The position numbers and the translations under genes are program-made. Of a DNA stretch of 64,000 nt, positions 25,963-35,384 are shown piece after piece (the first letter of the stretch is position 1; every line of letters begins with the position of its first letter). Origin of the DNA: JAAYCI01 sp031551695 (GTDB lineage Bacteria; Bacillota; Clostridia; Oscillospirales; Ruminococcaceae). The stretch lies in NCBI GenBank assembly GCA_031551695.1, contig JAVBNG010000020.1:62001-126000 (forward strand). Direction: 5' to 3'. Below the pieces are notes generated by a model. It worked only from the letters and a program-made list of their open reading frames with translations. It did no database searches and was not told where the DNA came from.

Positions 25963-28275
25963 CTATTCAGATTTTTGGGGTTCGGCGCCCGGGATGAGCC
26001 CGGCGTCACGGAAGGCCGGGAACAGCACGTGCGGGTTCAGCGGCGCGTCGTTCACGCTAACGCCCGTGGCGTTCAAAATGGCGTTGCGGATGGCAGGCGC
26101 GCAGGGCACCGTGGGTGGCTCGCCCAGGGCTTTGGTGCCGAAGGCGCCGGTGGGCTCATAATTTTCCACAAACTGGGCCTCCAGGTGCGGGTGGTCCATG
26201 GTGGTAGAGAGCTTGTAGTCCAGCAAATTGTCGTTCAGCGGCTTGCCGGTTTTTTCGTCGTACATCAGCCGTTCCGAAAGGCCAAAGCCGATGGACATGC
26301 TCATGCCGCCGTGCACCTGTGCCGCCGCCAGCTGCGGGTTGATCAGTTGGCCGCAATCGTGCACGTTCACAAGGTCGAGGATTTTCACCTTGCCAAGGGG
26401 GATGTCCACCTCCACGTCGGCAAAGCAGCAGCCGAAGCTGTAGGCGTTCGATTTGCACTGCGCCGTGGTCTCGCTGGTGATGTGCTCGGCGTGCTGCGGG
26501 GAGTACAGCGTTTCGGTGGCAAGCTCTGCAAGGGTGCACAGTTTTGTGCCCGTTTGCTTCACCACGATATCGCCGTTCAATATGTCGATGTTTTCCGCCT
26601 GCTGGCGGGTGTGGCGGAAGGCCGCCTGCAAAATCTTTTCTTTCAGCATGGTGGCGGCCTTTTTCACGGACATGCCGCCCACATAAGTTTGGCGGCTGCC
26701 GTAGGCGCCGGTGCCGAAGGGGGTGATGTCCGTGTCCTGCGTGCTGATGATATGCACGTCGTCATAGGGGATGGACAGCACTTCCGCGGCCATTTGGGCG
26801 AAGGCGGTGTCGGCGCCCTGGCCGATTTCCGTCTCCGCAATTTGCAACTGGATGCTGCCGTCCTGGTTCAGCACCATGCGGCAGGCCGAAACCTCAATGG
26901 AGATGGGCCACACGGCGGTGTTGTACCAAAACAGCGACACGCCCACGCCCCGGCGCACGGGGCCGGTTTGGTTCTGGTAGGCCTTGCGCTTTTCGTCCCA
27001 GCCGATGTAGTCGCGCCCTTTTGCCAGGCACTGGTTGAAGCTGTCGAACCAGTTGACGTTTTTGGAGAAGGGGTCAAAATAGCCGACGGGCATCATGTTT
27101 TTCTGGCGGATTTCAATGGGGTCGAGGCCAAGCGCCTTGGCGATGTCCTCTACGTGGCTCTCCATGGCAAAAATAGATTGCGGCGTGCCGTAGCCGCGCA
27201 TGGCCCCGGCGGTGGCGGTGTTGGTGTGCACCGTCCAGCCCTCCACTTGCTGGGCCTTTTCGGCAATGTACAGCTGGCGGAAGGACGACATGGCCTTGCT
27301 TACAATGGAGTGGCCGTGGCTGCCATAGGCGCCCTGGTTCGAGTAATACTGCCCGTCCCGGGCCACCATGCGGCCGTCTTTCCGCACCCAGGAGGTAAGG
27401 TGGATATTCATGCCGTGGCGCACGCGGGTGCCGTAGAAGGTCTCTTCGCGGGTCAGTTCCAGCTTCACCAAACGGCCGCCCACCTGGGTGGTCAACCAGG
27501 CGTTCAGCGGCTCGTACAGGGCGTCCTGCTTGTTGCCAAAGCCGCCGCCGATGTACGGCTTCACAATGCGCACCTTGCCCCAGGGCAGGCCCAGCGCCTG
27601 GCCCACGATGCGCCGCACGATGTGCGGTATCTGCGTGGAGGCCACCACCACCACGCGGCCGCCCTCCATGTAGGCATAGCTTACCGGCGGCTCGATGTGG
27701 CAGTGCTGCACGATGGGAGTGGAGTACCAGCCCTCCACCTTGATGAGCCCCGGCTCCTTGACGGCCTCGGCGAAGCCTGCGTCGGGATAGGCGGTGTAGC
27801 CCAAAATATTGTTCGGGTGGTCGTCGTGCAGCCGGCTGGCGCCGTCCTTCATGGCCTCGATGGGATCCAGCACCACGGGGTACTCGTCGTACTCCACCTT
27901 CACGGCGCGCATGCCGCGGCTTGCCGCCACTTCGTCCTCGGCAATCACCACGGCCACGTCGTCGCCGTACAGGCGCACGCGCTTGTTCAGCAGCAGGCGG
28001 TCGGTGGGGTCCTGGTGGGCGGGGTCCGTGCTCCATGGGTGGCCCGCCGTGGGGAAGGGAAAATCCGGCACGTCGAAACAGGTGAGCACCTTCACAACGC
28101 CCGGTATTTTTTCCGCTTCGCTGATGTCCACTTTCGTCACAAGGCCGTTCGCAATGGTGGAGTGGACGATTTTTGCCACCAAGGCGTCTTTTTCGCACAG
28201 ATCGTCCGTATACTTGGCGCGCCCCGCCACTTTGTCGAACGCGTCCTTGCGGGGAACGCTTTTCCCAACAATCAT
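25963..28275 (-). CDS. Molybdenum hydroxylase catalytic (molybdopterin) subunit
   Basis: Large subunit (770 residues) of a xanthine dehydrogenase/aldehyde oxidase-type enzyme. An N-terminal a/b hammerhead domain (GKSVPRKDAFDKVAGRAKYTDD) is followed by the molybdopterin-binding domains, with GGGFGNKQ, RGYGTPQ and the C-terminal GEP motif whose Glu (about 719) is the likely catalytic base. The substrate is unknown; xanthine, other purines and N-heterocycles are all possible. The chosen ATG has GGAGGG 7 bases upstream. No selenium-hydroxylase accessory genes are seen. Order on the minus strand is GntR, catalytic, FAD and 2Fe-2S genes. Confidence 0.92.
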   Translation of the reverse strand: MIVGKSVPRKDAFDKVAGRAKYTDDLCEKDALVAKIVHSTIANGLVTKVDISEAEKIPGVVKVLTCFDVPDFPFPTAGHPWSTDPAHQDPTDRLLLNKRVRLYGDDVAVVIAEDEVAASRGMRAVKVEYDEYPVVLDPIEAMKDGASRLHDDHPNNILGYTAYPDAGFAEAVKEPGLIKVEGWYSTPIVQHCHIEPPVSYAYMEGGRVVVVASTQIPHIVRRIVGQALGLPWGKVRIVKPYIGGGFGNKQDALYEPLNAWLTTQVGGRLVKLELTREETFYGTRVRHGMNIHLTSWVRKDGRMVARDGQYYSNQGAYGSHGHSIVSKAMSSFRQLYIAEKAQQVEGWTVHTNTATAGAMRGYGTPQSIFAMESHVEDIAKALGLDPIEIRQKNMMPVGYFDPFSKNVNWFDSFNQCLAKGRDYIGWDEKRKAYQNQTGPVRRGVGVSLFWYNTAVWPISIEVSACRMVLNQDGSIQLQIAETEIGQGADTAFAQMAAEVLSIPYDDVHIISTQDTDITPFGTGAYGSRQTYVGGMSVKKAATMLKEKILQAAFRHTRQQAENIDILNGDIVVKQTGTKLCTLAELATETLYSPQHAEHITSETTAQCKSNAYSFGCCFADVEVDIPLGKVKILDLVNVHDCGQLINPQLAAAQVHGGMSMSIGFGLSERLMYDEKTGKPLNDNLLDYKLSTTMDHPHLEAQFVENYEPTGAFGTKALGEPPTVPCAPAIRNAILNATGVSVNDAPLNPHVLFPAFRDAGLIPGAEPQKSE

Positions 28276-28323
28276 ACAAAGTCCCTCCGTTCTGGGTAAT
28301 ATGTCCACGTGGCTTGCATCCTG

Positions 28324-29073
28324 TTACAGTTTTTTGCGCAGCATGGTGAATTCGAAAAAATCGGTATAATAGGCGTAGGTGTGTAAAACCGGGTATTTCA
28401 GGCGGTAATAGCCCACCTCGTCCATCATCAAAAGGGCCGCGCCGTTTGGCAGTTCCATCTCACCCCGCACGGCGGCGGTGGCGTTTGTGGGGGTGATGCA
28501 GGCGATGTCGGTGTCCACCGTCACGCCGCAACACTCCTCCAAAAGGTCGAACACCGGGCGGCTCCAGTCGAACATCCGGTAGTTTTCGCCGCCGAAGATA
28601 TGTACCGGCACGCGGTCGATAGAAAGGATGACCGGCGTGCCCGACGCAAGCACCCGTTTCTGGCACACAATAAGCCTGGCTCCCACGTCGATGGCAAGGC
28701 GCTCGGCCATGTCCTCGTCGGCGGCCTCCTCGTGCATGCGCACGTGGTCTACCGTGGGGCGCTGGCCGCGGGCCGTCACCAGATGGTTGTACTCAAATTT
28801 CAAATCTAGCCGGTTGTCCATCTGTACAATGTCGGTGTTGATGATGGTGCCGATGCCGCGGCCGCGCTCCACAAAGCCCTCGCGCTCCAGGTTGCCCAGC
28901 ACGTCGCGGATGACCGACCGGCTGACGCCGTAGCGCGCGGCCAGTTCATCCTCGGCGGGCAGGCGTGTCTCACCCGCAAATTCCCCGCTGCGCAGGGCGC
29001 CAATCAGCGTGGCCGTAAGGCGCGTGGAAATGGTGGGCCCGCCCACATGGGGAAGCTCGTAGCCGCTGCGCAT
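28324..29073 (-). CDS. GntR-family (HutC/UTRA type) transcriptional regulator
   Basis: A 249-residue regulator with an N-terminal winged helix (about 16-78; LPAEDELAARYGVSRSVIRDVL and GRGIGT) and a UTRA ligand-binding domain (about 95-245). It lies 48 bases upstream of the molybdenum hydroxylase catalytic gene on the same strand with no terminator between, so it is the first gene of that operon and its likely regulator. A palindrome over its own promoter suggests autoregulation, with a substrate or product of the hydroxylase as effector (inference). Confidence 0.88.
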   Translation of the reverse strand: MRSGYELPHVGGPTISTRLTATLIGALRSGEFAGETRLPAEDELAARYGVSRSVIRDVLGNLEREGFVERGRGIGTIINTDIVQMDNRLDLKFEYNHLVTARGQRPTVDHVRMHEEAADEDMAERLAIDVGARLIVCQKRVLASGTPVILSIDRVPVHIFGGENYRMFDWSRPVFDLLEECCGVTVDTDIACITPTNATAAVRGEMELPNGAALLMMDEVGYYRLKYPVLHTYAYYTDFFEFTMLRKKL

Positions 29074-29114
29074 GTTTCACCTCATGTCGTGCGAAAAATC
29101 AATAGTCATACTTT

Positions 29115-29150
29115 TGTATATAGTATACACTTACTGCCCGCGACTAGCAA
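29115..29150 (-). promoter_or_regulatory. GntR promoter with overlapping palindromic operator
   Basis: On the minus strand TTGCTA (29150-29145) and TATACT (29127-29122) are 17 bases apart. The -10 box lies inside a palindrome TGTATA-CTA-TATACA (29115-29129). Such TGTATA/TATACA sites are typical for HutC-subfamily GntR regulators, so repression of the regulator-hydroxylase operon by its own product is likely. Confidence 0.65.
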
Positions 29151-29392
29151 GTCAAATTAGCATATTTCGCAAAAATGATACAATTGCATATTCCTCATAA
29201 TTTCTATACGCGTCGGCATGTGTGGTTACGCAACGCACATCTACCTTCCGCGCTGTTCTGCGTACAATAATTAAACGTTGTTCGCAGTCCAGCTTGCGGC
29301 TGACGATATGCTTATGCGCATCCACCCCTTCCGCCGCTTGTACACTCCTTTTGCACTTGATAATATTACTATACATCATCCCCGGCGTCCTG
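29151..29392. other. Intergenic region without a confident gene
   Basis: An AT-rich stretch between the GntR promoter and the end of the helicase gene. A 75-codon minus-strand frame (29152-29379) exists but lacks a ribosome binding site and recognisable features. No terminator or RNA gene was recognised. Confidence 0.4.
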
Positions 29393-31738
29393 TCATCCGC
29401 CCCAAAAGCTTTGCAACCGCCGCGGAAAATCCTCCCGCGTCACGGCCACGCGGTGGGCCCAGTGAGCGGGAAACAGCGCCCGGTAGCGCGCGGTGGCAAA
29501 CCGGCTGTCGATGAGCAGGGCCACGCCGCGGTCTTCCTCTGTGCGGATGACGCGCCCGGCGGCCTGCAGCACCTTGTTCATGCCGGGAAAGGTGTACGCA
29601 AAATCAAACCCGCAGCCGTTTTTTTCGTTGTAATAGTCCTTCACGCTGTCCGGCTCGGGGCCTATTTGCGGCAGGCCCACGCCCACCACCGCTGTGCCGA
29701 TGAGCCGCTCGCCGGGCAAGTCCACCCCTTCGGAAAAAATGCCGCCCAGCACGCAAAAGCCCAGCATGCTCTCCTCGGGGGCCTCGGCAAAGGCCGCCAG
29801 GTATTCCTCCCGGGCGGCCTCGTCCATGCGGCCGGTTTGCACGTGGGTTTTGATGTCGGGGTACTGCTCCGTAAACGCTTGCAGTACGTCGGCCATGTAC
29901 TTATAGCTGGGGAAATAGGCGATGTAGTTGCCGGTTTTGGCCTCTACCATGGTCCCCAGCATGTCCGCCACGGGCCGCACGCTGGCCGCGCGGTCGGCGT
30001 ATTTTGTGCTGATGCCCTCGGCCACGAACAGGCCCAGATTTTCCGGCGGGAACGGGCTTTCCAGCGCCAGCAGTTTTGCCTCTTCGCTGCCCAGCACCTC
30101 GCGGTAATAGGGCAAAGGCAGCAGCGTGGCGGAAAAAAACACCGCCGCACGCCCCTGGGAAAGGCTTTCGTCCACAAAGCGGGCGGCGTCCAGACACAGC
30201 AGTTTCGCCGTCACGTCGCTGCCGCGCTTGTAGGCCAGGGAAACAAAATCCTCGCCGTATTTTTCCAAAATGCGGGTGTAAAAAATTGTGGCAAAATAGG
30301 CTTCGAGCAGTTCTTTTTCCCACTCGAAGCCCCGGTTGTCCTCAAGGTACGCCGCCGCCGCGTCGATAAACCGTTCCACAGGCTCGGTCAGTTCGTCAAA
30401 GGGGTTTTCCTGGCGCAAAATAGCGGTTTCGCCGGCGGCACAGCGCTTTGCCAACGCCAAAAAGGCGCTGTTCACGGCGGCAAGGGCCGTGCGCAGCCGC
30501 TTGGCGTTTTTGGGCGCCAGTTTTTTTACAAGGGCAAAATCGCCTTTGCGCAGCTGGGCCGTGTACATGTTGCGGCTGCGGTCCACCAGGTTGTGCGCCT
30601 CGTCAATCAAAAACAGGTAGTCGCCGCCGGTTTCGAAAAAGCGCTGCAAATGCACCACCGGGTCGAACAAATAGTTGTAGTCGCAAATCACACAGTCGCA
30701 CCAAAGGGCCAAATCCAGCGAGAGCTCGTAGGGGCACAGCATGCGCTTTTTGGCGTAATGTTCCACTTCGGCGCGGCCCAGCGGGCCGCCCTGCTGCAAA
30801 ATGTCGTACACCGCGTCGTTCACCCGGTCGTAATAGCCGTTTGCGTAGGGGCAGTCGTCCGGGTTGCAGGCGCGCTCCTCCAAAAAGCAGATTTTATCCT
30901 TCGCCGTTAGGGTGAGGCTGTTGAAGGAGAGGCCGCCCGCCTTTTCCCGCAGCAGGGCAATGGCATCCTCGGCGGCCTTGCGGGTGACGGTTTTGGAGGT
31001 GAGGTAAAAAATAAGGCCGCCGTGGCCCTCGCCCATGGCCTTCATGGCGGGGAACAAGGTGGAAATGGTTTTGCCCGTGCCTGTGGGCGCGCAGGCCAAA
31101 AGGCGGCCGCAGCTTTCAAAGGTGCGGTAGCACGCCACGGCCAGTTGGCGCTGGCCCGCCCGGTACGCCGCAAAGGGGAAAGCCGCCGCCTGCAGCGACG
31201 CATTGCGCTTTTTTGCCCAGGTTGCCGTGCGCGCGGCCCAGCGCTCGTATTGGCCAATCAAATCGTCAAAAAAAGCGGCCAGTTCTTCCGCCGTGTAGTC
31301 CCGCACAAAACGGCGCACGTCGCCCGAGTCGATATTGCAGTAGGTAAGCCGCACCGCCGCGCCGGAAAGGTTTCGCGTTTGGCACAAAATGTGCGCGTAC
31401 ACGCACCCCTGGGCAAAATGCTCTGGGTATTTGTCCTCATACAGCGCGTCCAGCGCCACGGCTGTGGTTTTGATCTCATCCACCGTAATGCGCCCGTCTT
31501 CGTCAATCACGCCGTCCGCCCGGCCGGACAGGTGATAAACAAAGTCCCCCTTCTCACAACTAAGAGAAAGGGGTACTTCCGGCGTATAGGCGGCACCGCC
31601 CTGTTTTTGCAGGCGGCGGTGGATGCGTGTGCCAAGCGCGGCGCGGCCGGCGCCGCCGGAAAACCGGCTGTCCAGCGAGCCGCCGCGCAGCAAAAATTCA
31701 CACAGGTACCGAACGGACAACAAAACACTTTCTGGCAT
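29393..31738 (-). CDS. PD-(D/E)XK nuclease fused to an XPD/DinG-type Fe-S helicase
   Basis: A 781-residue fusion. The N-terminal about 170 residues carry the RecB/Cas4-type nuclease pattern: His40, Asp75, Glu88-x-Lys90 and Gln110...Tyr114. A superfamily 2 helicase follows: Walker A APTGTGKT at 217-224; four Fe-S cysteines (284, 291, 296, 335); DEAH at 379-382; FFSATLLPLP; and the C-terminal motif QAAGRVIRTEEDRG. This is the architecture of a 5'-3' DNA helicase able to cut as well as unwind. Its pathway is not known from the sequence; DNA repair is the obvious guess, defence another. It follows the GGDEF/HDOD gene by 42 bases. Confidence 0.85.
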   Translation of the reverse strand: MPESVLLSVRYLCEFLLRGGSLDSRFSGGAGRAALGTRIHRRLQKQGGAAYTPEVPLSLSCEKGDFVYHLSGRADGVIDEDGRITVDEIKTTAVALDALYEDKYPEHFAQGCVYAHILCQTRNLSGAAVRLTYCNIDSGDVRRFVRDYTAEELAAFFDDLIGQYERWAARTATWAKKRNASLQAAAFPFAAYRAGQRQLAVACYRTFESCGRLLACAPTGTGKTISTLFPAMKAMGEGHGGLIFYLTSKTVTRKAAEDAIALLREKAGGLSFNSLTLTAKDKICFLEERACNPDDCPYANGYYDRVNDAVYDILQQGGPLGRAEVEHYAKKRMLCPYELSLDLALWCDCVICDYNYLFDPVVHLQRFFETGGDYLFLIDEAHNLVDRSRNMYTAQLRKGDFALVKKLAPKNAKRLRTALAAVNSAFLALAKRCAAGETAILRQENPFDELTEPVERFIDAAAAYLEDNRGFEWEKELLEAYFATIFYTRILEKYGEDFVSLAYKRGSDVTAKLLCLDAARFVDESLSQGRAAVFFSATLLPLPYYREVLGSEEAKLLALESPFPPENLGLFVAEGISTKYADRAASVRPVADMLGTMVEAKTGNYIAYFPSYKYMADVLQAFTEQYPDIKTHVQTGRMDEAAREEYLAAFAEAPEESMLGFCVLGGIFSEGVDLPGERLIGTAVVGVGLPQIGPEPDSVKDYYNEKNGCGFDFAYTFPGMNKVLQAAGRVIRTEEDRGVALLIDSRFATARYRALFPAHWAHRVAVTREDFPRRLQSFWGG

Positions 31739-31780
31739 GTGCTCTCCGGGTGTATGGGATGCGGTGATTGTAACGGTGTT

Positions 31781-33922
31781 TTAGCGGGGCCTTGCCACGG
31801 CGTCCTGCGCCTCCGCCAGCTCTTTGTACCAGCGGGCGGCGGCAAGGTAGCTGTCGCCGGTCACATGGTCCGGCAAATTGTTCTTTTTGGCAAAGGCGGT
31901 CACTTCATCCCAGTTTGAATATTCATAGTTTTGGAAAAAGGCAAGCAGTTCGGAATAGGGGCCGTTCGGCGTCAGGATAGAATCGCGGATCTCGTCCGCC
32001 ACAGGGATCTCCTGGAACAACTCCTCTTTGGTTTTATCCAGCGCGATGTTCAAAAGCGAGAACATGCCCGTGAGGAACACCTGGTGCGCGTCCAGCGGGG
32101 GATGGAAATAGGGGGCCAACAACTCGCCAAAGCGTGCGCGGATGAGCGAGATGCGCACCAGCTCCAGCGGTTTGGACGCGGCCGCGCCGCTCATGGCCAG
32201 AAGGGCCACCCAGTTTTTCAGGCTTTCCTCGCCAAGATAGGCAAGGCCGGTGTCTATGGAAGAAATGGGGTTTTTCAGCCCCACGGCGGCGGAGTTCAAA
32301 AGCCGCAGCAGCTTGTAGGAGAGGGCAATGTCGGAGGAGATGATTCGGCTGATCTCCTTGAAATCGGTATAGCCGTCGGTGCTGGCCAACTTCAACAGGC
32401 GCAGGTAATTCGCGCGCATGGGGTCGATGTCCTTGGTCTTTTTCGTCACGGCCTCTTCGCCGAAGAAAAAACCCTGGAACAATTTAAATCCCCTGCGCCG
32501 GGCGGCTTCAAATGCCTCGGAATCGTCCACGCCGTCGGCGATGAAAATCTTGTCGGCGTGTTTTGCAATCACTTCTCTTTCGCCCGCGGCATCGAACGAA
32601 CCGGGCAAAAACTTGCAGTAGGTGGTGATGCCAAACAGCGGCGTATCTTTCGTTTCCTGGGAAATGCCGATGAGGCACAGGGTGTACCCCTGGCTTGCCA
32701 ATTGCTTGAACTTGATGGCCTGCATGGGGCTTGCGGCGGCGGGCACCGTGATGATGATTTTTGCCTTGGGCAGCGCCTTCAATGTGGTGTTTGTGTTCAT
32801 GCCGCTGGTGTAGGCCACAAAATATTTTTGCTCGCTTTGCAGGTCCTGCAAACTCAGGGCGTCGGTAAAATGTGCACCGTCTGTCAGCGATACGGCGTCC
32901 GGGTCGCCTCCGCTGCTGCCGCGGTCCAAAATCTCATAGGCAAAGGTGCGGCCGTCCGGCGTCAGCACGGGCTGGATGTTGATGTAGCGGTCGCGGAATT
33001 TTTTTGCGCTGTCGTAGCGCGTTTCAAAAAATTCCAGCCGGTTGCGCCCGTTGTTTTTGGCCTGGTACAGGGCAATGTCCGCCTTGCGCAGCAATTCGGA
33101 CATGGTGACGCCGAACTCCGGGTAGCAGGCCGCGCCCATGCTCAGCGTGCAGCCCAGCTCGATGTTCGGCATGGTGTAGTTCACCAGCGCGTTTTTCAAA
33201 ATACCGCGGTAATATTCCTGCTGCTCGGCCGCTGTGGCAAAACGGCCCGCCTTTTCCGTGAAAAACAGCACAAACTCGTCGCCGCCAAGGCGGTACAGGC
33301 GGCCGTGGAAGTTGGCGTCCGCCAGCAGGTGCTCCGTCAGGCGGCGCAGCATGATATCGCCGGTGCTGTGGCCGTAGGTGTCGTTGATGCTTTTGAAATA
33401 GTCCAAATCGAAAATAGCCATGGCGCCGCACAGCGCGCCAGACTCGATCATTTTCTGCTTGTCCTCAAAGTCCTTGCGCAGGCGCTGGCGGTTTGGCACG
33501 CCGGTCACGCTGTCTATATACGCCAACTTTTGCAGGGCGGCGCTGTCTTCGGCCGCCTCGTCGCTTTGCAGGTACAGCATGGTGGCGGGCCGCTCGTCCA
33601 GCCAATCCATCTGGCGCGCCCGCACCGAAAAATGGGCGCCATTTTCAGAAGTCACCTCATACACCGCCTCGGGCGTGTCGTTGTCCGGGTGGTTGGGGCA
33701 GCGGTCGCAAAGGGCTGAAAACAACAGGGAGTACCCCTCCTTGCAGCCCTTGTCCGAAGGCAAACCTGCATCCGCCAGCAGCGCTGTGGCGCCGGGGCTG
33801 GCCCAAACAACCTCGCAGCCGCCGCGGGTGACGACAAGTTCCGTGCCTGCGCCGGATAAAAGCGCGCCCACCGTTTTTTCCAGACGCTGGATATCCGTGG
33901 TTTTTTTGTTAAATATTGCCAT
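31781..33922 (-). CDS. GGDEF - degenerate EAL - HDOD signalling protein
   Basis: A 713-residue cytoplasmic protein. An N-terminal sensor-like region (1-120, PAS-like) contains the cysteine pair LCDRCPNH. A diguanylate cyclase domain follows (about 130-300) with an intact GGDEF motif at 213-217. Next comes a YuxH-type EAL-like domain (about 310-500) in which EAL reads EIL and the catalytic acidic residues are not recognisable. A HDOD domain (about 510-690) ends the protein. It probably makes c-di-GMP, while the EAL/HDOD half is a binding or output module. It has its own promoter and leads into the helicase gene. Confidence 0.85.
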   Translation of the reverse strand: MAIFNKKTTDIQRLEKTVGALLSGAGTELVVTRGGCEVVWASPGATALLADAGLPSDKGCKEGYSLLFSALCDRCPNHPDNDTPEAVYEVTSENGAHFSVRARQMDWLDERPATMLYLQSDEAAEDSAALQKLAYIDSVTGVPNRQRLRKDFEDKQKMIESGALCGAMAIFDLDYFKSINDTYGHSTGDIMLRRLTEHLLADANFHGRLYRLGGDEFVLFFTEKAGRFATAAEQQEYYRGILKNALVNYTMPNIELGCTLSMGAACYPEFGVTMSELLRKADIALYQAKNNGRNRLEFFETRYDSAKKFRDRYINIQPVLTPDGRTFAYEILDRGSSGGDPDAVSLTDGAHFTDALSLQDLQSEQKYFVAYTSGMNTNTTLKALPKAKIIITVPAAASPMQAIKFKQLASQGYTLCLIGISQETKDTPLFGITTYCKFLPGSFDAAGEREVIAKHADKIFIADGVDDSEAFEAARRRGFKLFQGFFFGEEAVTKKTKDIDPMRANYLRLLKLASTDGYTDFKEISRIISSDIALSYKLLRLLNSAAVGLKNPISSIDTGLAYLGEESLKNWVALLAMSGAAASKPLELVRISLIRARFGELLAPYFHPPLDAHQVFLTGMFSLLNIALDKTKEELFQEIPVADEIRDSILTPNGPYSELLAFFQNYEYSNWDEVTAFAKKNNLPDHVTGDSYLAAARWYKELAEAQDAVARPR

Positions 33923-33974
33923 CCTGCCTCACGTCGCCTCACATTTAGTTGCTGTTCGGATAAAACGCACCTTT

Positions 33975-34003
33975 ATCATACATGAAAAAGTGCCCTGCGT
34001 CAA
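33975..34003 (-). promoter_or_regulatory. Predicted promoter of the GGDEF-EAL-HDOD gene
   Basis: On the minus strand TTGACG (34003-33998) and TATGAT (33980-33975) are 17 bases apart, about 52 bases before the start codon. Confidence 0.65.
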
Positions 34004-34043
34004 AATGTTTTCTGCATTCTTTTGGGTGTTTTTGCGGCGCGGA

Positions 34044-34054
34044 TGTGGTAAAAT
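34044..34054 (+). promoter_or_regulatory. Extended -10 promoter of the orphan solute-binding protein
   Basis: TGTGG precedes TAAAAT at 34049-34054, an extended -10 element; no good -35 box is seen. It lies 42 bases before the GTG start at 34097 and matches similar elements before uppP, the HDOD gene and the LuxR gene. Confidence 0.5.
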
Positions 34055-34096
34055 CATTATGTCAGGAAAGCACTGGTGTGCAAAGGGGGCAAGCGG

Positions 34097-35374
34097 GTGA
34101 AGAAAACAGGCATGGTATCGTGCTGTCTGGCGGCGGTGATGTTGCTGGCGGGCCTGGTTCCCGCACGGGTTTTTGGCGCGGTGGTGGATGCCGGCGGCAC
34201 AGCGGCGGTGGAAACAGGCGCTGTGCTGGAATATTGGTGTATGTGGGAAGTGGATGAAGAGCGCGGTCTTGTGGTGGCCGAGGCGGTGAAGGCGTTTACA
34301 AAAGCCACCGGCGTGGACGTGCAGGTGTATTACCTTGGCCGCGACGTGGCAAACGTGTTGCTGCCCGCCCTGAAGGCCGGTGAAGTGGCGGATGTGTTCG
34401 ACGCGGACGCCGCCCATGTGGTAAACAACCTGGGGGACTATTTGCTGCCGCTGGAACATTATGTGTCCGCCACATACGCGGACACAGGCGATAAACCCTA
34501 CGGGGGCACCCAAAACCAACTGTTTTGGCAGTTTGCCGGGGGGCTGGAAGCCGCCCGCGGCTTTGGTGAAGCGGGCGCGCACATCGTGCCTTACGCCCCG
34601 GTGGTGTTCGCCATGACGGCGAACCGCGATATCCTGAAGCTTGCAGGCTATGAGGAATACCCGCAGACCTGGGACGAGTTTATGGCCATTTGCAAAACAC
34701 TGAAAGCCGCCGGGCTTGTGCCCATGACGGTGGACGACGTGTACCTGCCCGCCCTGTTTTACGCCACGCTGTCCATGCTGGCGGGCGGCGAGGAATGCAG
34801 CCGCATCATCGCCGAGGGCGACTACGCCGCGTCGGCCGTGGCCAAGGCGTGCGCCCTGTGGGGTGAGGTAACGTCGCATAATTATATCACCAAGGCCGCC
34901 GCCGAAAACAAATATCCCGCGGGCATGCTGGGGACGATGGCAGGCGGCGGCGCCGTGTTTTATTTTGGGCCGTCCACCTTCACGGCCGAAGCGCACGGCA
35001 GGGACAACGGCTTCCAATGGGGCCGTTTTGCGCTGCCCGGCAAAACAGCGGGGGAACCCTATGCGCTGTTTGGCGCGGCAAGCGCCTTCGGCATCCACAA
35101 AAACACCGCCGCGCCAAACGCCGCCTTTGCCTTTGTGCGGTTTATGACCACAGGCGAATGGGACGCGACCTTCGCGGCGAACAGCTACGGCATTCCGATG
35201 GCAAGCAGTGTCTGGCCGGAGAAACCGGACGGGGAGCAGGCGGTGGTGGAAGGCGCCGAGGCCTGCTATCCGCTGCCCACGGGCAACGCGGCAAACGCCA
35301 TAAAGGCGGGCTTTTTGCAAATGATTGCCGGCGAAATAGACGCGGCGGGCTTTGCGGCCCTGCTGGCGGGGTAG
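34097..35374 (+). CDS. Extracellular solute-binding protein (family 1-like), orphan
   Basis: A 425-residue secreted binding protein. The signal peptide VKKTGMVSCCLAAVMLLAG ends near VFG-AV and has no lipobox, so it is not a typical lipoprotein. Mature features fit carbohydrate ABC-importer binding proteins: EYWCMWEVDEER, LPALKAGEVADVFD, YEEYPQTWDEFMAICKTLK and FGIHKNTAAPNAAFAFVRFM. The GTG at 34097 follows AAAGGGGG at 7 bases. No permease or ATPase lies nearby; the flanks are c-di-GMP and cell-wall genes. It may serve a distant transporter or act as a sensor input (inference). Confidence 0.8.
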   Translation: MKKTGMVSCCLAAVMLLAGLVPARVFGAVVDAGGTAAVETGAVLEYWCMWEVDEERGLVVAEAVKAFTKATGVDVQVYYLGRDVANVLLPALKAGEVADVFDADAAHVVNNLGDYLLPLEHYVSATYADTGDKPYGGTQNQLFWQFAGGLEAARGFGEAGAHIVPYAPVVFAMTANRDILKLAGYEEYPQTWDEFMAICKTLKAAGLVPMTVDDVYLPALFYATLSMLAGGEECSRIIAEGDYAASAVAKACALWGEVTSHNYITKAAAENKYPAGMLGTMAGGGAVFYFGPSTFTAEAHGRDNGFQWGRFALPGKTAGEPYALFGAASAFGIHKNTAAPNAAFAFVRFMTTGEWDATFAANSYGIPMASSVWPEKPDGEQAVVEGAEACYPLPTGNAANAIKAGFLQMIAGEIDAAGFAALLAG

Positions 35375-35384
35375 CAACAACCGC

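Noticed and set aside
25402..28299. A 965-codon open frame antisense to the hydroxylase genes
   Set aside because: It is rich in His, Val and Gly as expected for a shadow frame in GC-rich DNA, and the opposite strand encodes clear enzyme subunits.
29152..29379. A 75-codon minus-strand frame
   Set aside because: No ribosome binding site, no motif, and it lies between a stop and a promoter.
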